Assembly: GCA_005800795.1 (NCBI GenBank) | Contig: SYEN01000552.1 | Location: 1-8,165, forward strand | Direction: 5' to 3' | DNA from: Burkholderiales bacterium | Lineage (GTDB): Bacteria; Pseudomonadota; Gammaproteobacteria; Burkholderiales; SG8-41 | Length of the DNA stretch: 8,165 nt | Shown: one piece after another, positions 5,976 to 8,165 of the stretch | Position numbering within the stretch: the stretch's first letter is position 1 | Layout: every line of letters starts with the position of its first letter | Program-made: the position numbers and the translations under genes | Notes under the pieces: model-generated | Databases searched by the model: none | Told to the model about the DNA's origin: nothing | What the model saw: only the letters and a program-made list of their open reading frames with translations

Positions 5976-7088
5976 ATGAAAGCACTGGTCATCGGCGGCA
6001 CCGGCCCCTCCGGCCCGCACATCGTCAATGGGCTGCTCAAGCGCGGGCATGAGGTCACCATCCTTCACGGCGGCCAGCACGAGGTCGAGTTTGACCAGCC
6101 GGTCGAGCACATACACACCGATCCGCATTTCGCCGAGACACTGGCGCCCGCGCTCGAAGGGCGGCGCTTTGACATCGTGCTTGCCACCTATGGCCGCATG
6201 CGCATCATCGCTGATCTGTTGAAGGGCAAAACGAGCCGCTTTATTGGCGCGGGTGGCTCACGCGTCTACGCGCCGCGCAACGATCCGCGCTGGGGGCCGC
6301 TGGGCCAGCCAATGCAGTTGCCGGAGGACGGCCCGCGCAGCGACGACCCCGCCGGACCAAAATTCAACCACCTGATGTGGGTGACCGAAGAAGCCGTAAT
6401 GCAGGCGCATCGTGAAGGCCATTACAACGCGACCTACTTTCGATATCCGTTACTTTACGGTCCGCATGCGCCCGGCAATGCCGACTGGAGTTTCGTGCGG
6501 CGAATTCTCGATGGCCGCAAACAGGTCGTCATCGCCGCCAACGGTCTGATAAAGCGCCGTGGCTACGCGCAAAACGTCGCCCACGCGCTGCTGCTGGCGG
6601 TGGACAATCCGCAGGCCTCGCGCGGGCAGATTTACAACATCCGCGACGAGCAACAATACACACAGCGGCAGTACGTCGAATTCATCGCACACCATTTGCG
6701 CCACAAGTGGGAGATCGTTGAAGTGCCGCCGGAACTGGCTCACCGCGTCTACAAAGGCATTGCCGCCGCGCCACGCGACAGCGTGATCGAATTTGACATC
6801 AGCAAGATCAAGGCGCAGCTCGGCTATCACGATATCGTCAGTCCCGCCGAGGCACTGGCAAAAGCCGTGGATTGGCTGGTGGCGAACCCTCTGCCCGCTG
6901 GTGGAGAAATCGAACGGCAACTCGGTGATCCGTTTGCCTACGCCGCCGAGGATGAACTCATCGCCGCATGCAAGACCGGGTACGCCGCCGCCGCAGGGGT
7001 GAAGTTTCCTGAAGTGCAACAAGGTCATGTCTACCGGCATCCGAAAAAGCCCGGCGAAGCGTGGTCGGCACCTGCGCTGAGGCAGTGA
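5976..7088 (+). CDS. NAD(P)-binding epimerase/dehydratase-like protein (atypical extended SDR), 370 aa
   Basis: The N-terminus MKALVIGGTGPSG carries the nucleotide-binding glycine motif G7-x-x-G10-x-x-G13 of extended short-chain dehydrogenases. RYPLLYGP (156-163) and GYAQNVAHALLLAVDNP (196-212) match the later conserved strands and helix of NAD-dependent epimerase/dehydratases. The catalytic YxxxK is missing: the aligned stretch KFNHLMWVTEEA (129-140) has F130 and M134 instead. SDR-type redox chemistry through Tyr/Lys is therefore doubtful, and the protein may use other residues or act in binding or isomerisation. A C-terminal extension of about 60 residues ends in HPKKPGEAWSAPALRQ. No signal peptide is present, so it is cytoplasmic. 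AGGA (5964-5967) lies 8 nt before the ATG. It sits 36 bp after receptor 3 and only 1 bp before receptor 4, so the genes are probably one operon. The substrate is unknown. Confidence 0.8.
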   Translation: MKALVIGGTGPSGPHIVNGLLKRGHEVTILHGGQHEVEFDQPVEHIHTDPHFAETLAPALEGRRFDIVLATYGRMRIIADLLKGKTSRFIGAGGSRVYAPRNDPRWGPLGQPMQLPEDGPRSDDPAGPKFNHLMWVTEEAVMQAHREGHYNATYFRYPLLYGPHAPGNADWSFVRRILDGRKQVVIAANGLIKRRGYAQNVAHALLLAVDNPQASRGQIYNIRDEQQYTQRQYVEFIAHHLRHKWEIVEVPPELAHRVYKGIAAAPRDSVIEFDISKIKAQLGYHDIVSPAEALAKAVDWLVANPLPAGGEIERQLGDPFAYAAEDELIAACKTGYAAAAGVKFPEVQQGHVYRHPKKPGEAWSAPALRQ

Positions 7089-7089
7089 G

Positions 7090-8076
7090 ATGACTGTCCT
7101 TCCATCAAAACAACAGGCCGCATTCTGCGCACTGTTTTTCGTGGCGCTCACGTGGCACGCCGCCGCGCACGCGCAAAGCGATTTCCCCACCCGTCCGGTC
7201 CGCCTCATCAACCCGTACTCGCCCGGCGGCTCGGTTGATCTGGTGGGCCGTGCCGTCGCCACCGGCTTGTCGCAAATCTGGGGACAGCAGGTCATCGTCG
7301 ACAACCGGCCCGGTGCGGGCACACAAATCGGCACCGAGATGGTCGCGCGCGCCGATGGCGATGGCTACACCATGCTGTGTAACAGTTCGGCGATTGCCAT
7401 CATGCCGGCGATTTACCGCAACATGCGCTTTGACACCGTGCGCGATCTGACGCCGATCATTCACGCCGCATACAGCGCGCCGATGTTGGGCGTGCACCCG
7501 TCCGTGCCGGCAAAATCGGTGAAGGAACTGATCGCGCTGGCGAAAGCGTAGCCGGGCAAGATCTCCGCCGCAGCGTCGGGCATTGGCAGCACCAATCACC
7601 TCACCGCCGAGATGTTTCAATCGATGGCCGGCATCAAGCTGCTGATCGTGCCCTACAAGGGTGGCGCGCCCGCGATTGCTGATCTCATCGGCGGGCAGGT
7701 CAATATGTTCTTTAATTCAGCTGCGGTGTTTCTGCCGCTGATCCCCAGCGGGCGTTTGCGGGTTCTCGCCACCGGCAGCGCCAACCGCGCCGACTACGCG
7801 CCCGACATACCCACTGTCGCCGAAGCCGGCGTGCCCGGCTTCGAAGCCTCCTCGTGGTTTGGGTTTTATGGCCCGCGCACGCTGACGCCACAACTTGCAC
7901 AGCGCTGGAACGACGCCATCAATCAGTACCTGAAATCACCGCAGGCACAGGCCTACTTCACCAAGCAACACATTACCCCGGTCGGCGGCACGCGCGCTGC
8001 CTTTGCCAGTTACCACCTGTCTGAGACAACACGCTGGAGCAAGCTGGTTGCCATCGTAGGGGTGCAGCCGCAGTAA
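7090..8076 (+). pseudogene. Bug/TctC-family substrate-binding protein 4, interrupted by in-frame TAG
   Basis: A fourth Bug receptor gene, 328 positions if read through, split by a TAG at 7549-7551 after codon 153. Both parts are in the same frame with no indel. The first part has a signal peptide (hydrophobic core near residues 10-24, AHAQS cleavage region), FPTRPVRLI, the loop PYSPGGSVD, VIVDNRPGAGTQIG and GDGYTML. The second part begins PGKISAAASGIGS and has IVPYKGGAPAIADLIGGQ and PDIPTVAEAGVPGF. The stop replaces the residue before PGK, where receptor 1 has Arg and receptor 2 has Lys (ARARPGK, AKAKPGE). One base change from AAG or CAG would explain it. The C-terminal part has no signal peptide, so a restart would not give a secreted protein. 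GAGG (7079-7082) lies 7 nt before the ATG, which follows the upstream stop by 1 bp. Recent pseudogene or sequencing error is most likely. Confidence 0.82.
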
Positions 8077-8082
8077 AGAAAA

Positions 8083-8100
8083 TATTCAATAAAAACAAAT
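8083..8100 (+). repeat. 18-nt AT-rich repeat, copy 2, upstream of the last gene
   Basis: Identical to 3885-3902 and placed almost the same distance from a start codon (45 nt before the ATG at 8145, against 47 nt for copy 1). It begins 7 nt after the stop of receptor 4. The flanking DNA is not conserved beyond a few bases, which argues for a functional site rather than a large duplication. Confidence 0.6.
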
Positions 8101-8117
8101 GGTAATTAGGGCGTTTC

Positions 8118-8152
8118 GTAACCAAAGTATCCTAGAGGATACCTATGGTTAC
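8118..8152. promoter_or_regulatory. Two-arm inverted repeat covering the ribosome-binding site and start codon
   Basis: The outer arms are GTAACCA (8118-8124) and TGGTTAC (8146-8152), 7 bp. The inner arms are GTATCC (8127-8132) and GGATAC (8137-8142), 6 bp, around TAGA. They are separated by AA on one side and CTA on the other. The structure contains the GAGG (8135-8138) and ATG (8145-8147) of the next gene. As DNA it resembles an operator for a dimeric or tetrameric repressor; as RNA it would hide the translation start. It is not followed by a T run and lies before, not after, a start, so a terminator is unlikely. Confidence 0.6.
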
Positions 8153-8165
8153 CAGAGTGAAAACA
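8145..8165 (+). CDS. Start of an unidentified gene, cut by the window end
   Basis: ATG at 8145 begins MVTRVKT and remains open to the window edge; GAGG lies 6 nt upstream. Seven codons are too few for a family call. A GTG at 8157 in the same frame is an alternative start. The upstream 18-nt repeat and the overlapping inverted repeat suggest a separately regulated gene, possibly an autoregulated transcription factor (inference only). Confidence 0.5.

Noticed and set aside
2202..8076. UGA as selenocysteine or a stop-to-sense genetic code
   Set aside because: The interrupting codons are of two kinds (TGA and TAG), both are used as normal stops here, and there is no sign of a selenocysteine insertion hairpin or a Cys-type active site at the position.
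1039..8152. GTAACC/GGTTAC hexamer near several gene starts (1039, 2186, 3926, 8118, 8147)
   Set aside because: The spacing to the start codons varies and the same hexamer also occurs inside coding sequence of receptors 2 and 3. The count is close to chance expectation for a 6-mer in 8 kb.

Overview
The window looks like chromosomal DNA of a GC-rich betaproteobacterium, most likely Burkholderiales. The main reason is four tandem-type genes for Bug/TctC-family periplasmic substrate-binding proteins (tripartite tricarboxylate transporter receptors). This family is massively expanded in Bordetella, Cupriavidus, Polaromonas and their relatives. The genus is an inference; no rRNA or other taxonomic marker is present. 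I see no tRNA, rRNA, CRISPR array, insertion sequence or phage gene.

Layout: (1) 1-146 is the last 47 codons of a class III (CaiB/BaiF) CoA-transferase on the + strand. (2) 175-1059 is a two-domain cupin protein on the - strand, convergent with (1) and divergent from everything to its right. (3) 1140-3832 is a + strand unit: Bug receptor 1, then the A and B subunits of a class I CoA-transferase/IpdAB-type enzyme, joined by a TGATG overlap. The A subunit gene is cut by an in-frame TGA. (4) 3949-8076 is a second + strand unit: Bug receptor 2, Bug receptor 3, an atypical NAD(P)-binding epimerase-like protein, and Bug receptor 4, which is cut by an in-frame TAG. (5) At 8145 a new + strand gene begins and runs off the window.

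Regulatory structure: an identical 18-nt AT-rich sequence lies 45-47 nt upstream of both the unit at 3949 and the gene at 8145, so it probably marks a shared promoter or operator. The last gene also has a long two-arm inverted repeat that covers its ribosome-binding site and start codon. A perfect TATAAT lies in the 80-bp divergent region, pointing toward the cupin gene.

How the genes may work together (inference): periplasmic receptors capture carboxylates, CoA-transferases or CoA-ester hydrolases process CoA thioesters, and the bicupin and epimerase-like proteins act on ring or side-chain intermediates. No membrane TctA/TctB subunits are encoded here, so the receptors would need a transporter encoded elsewhere or would act in sensing. 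The substrate cannot be read from the sequence. The two isolated nonsense codons in otherwise intact reading frames suggest either recent decay of part of the pathway or base-call errors.
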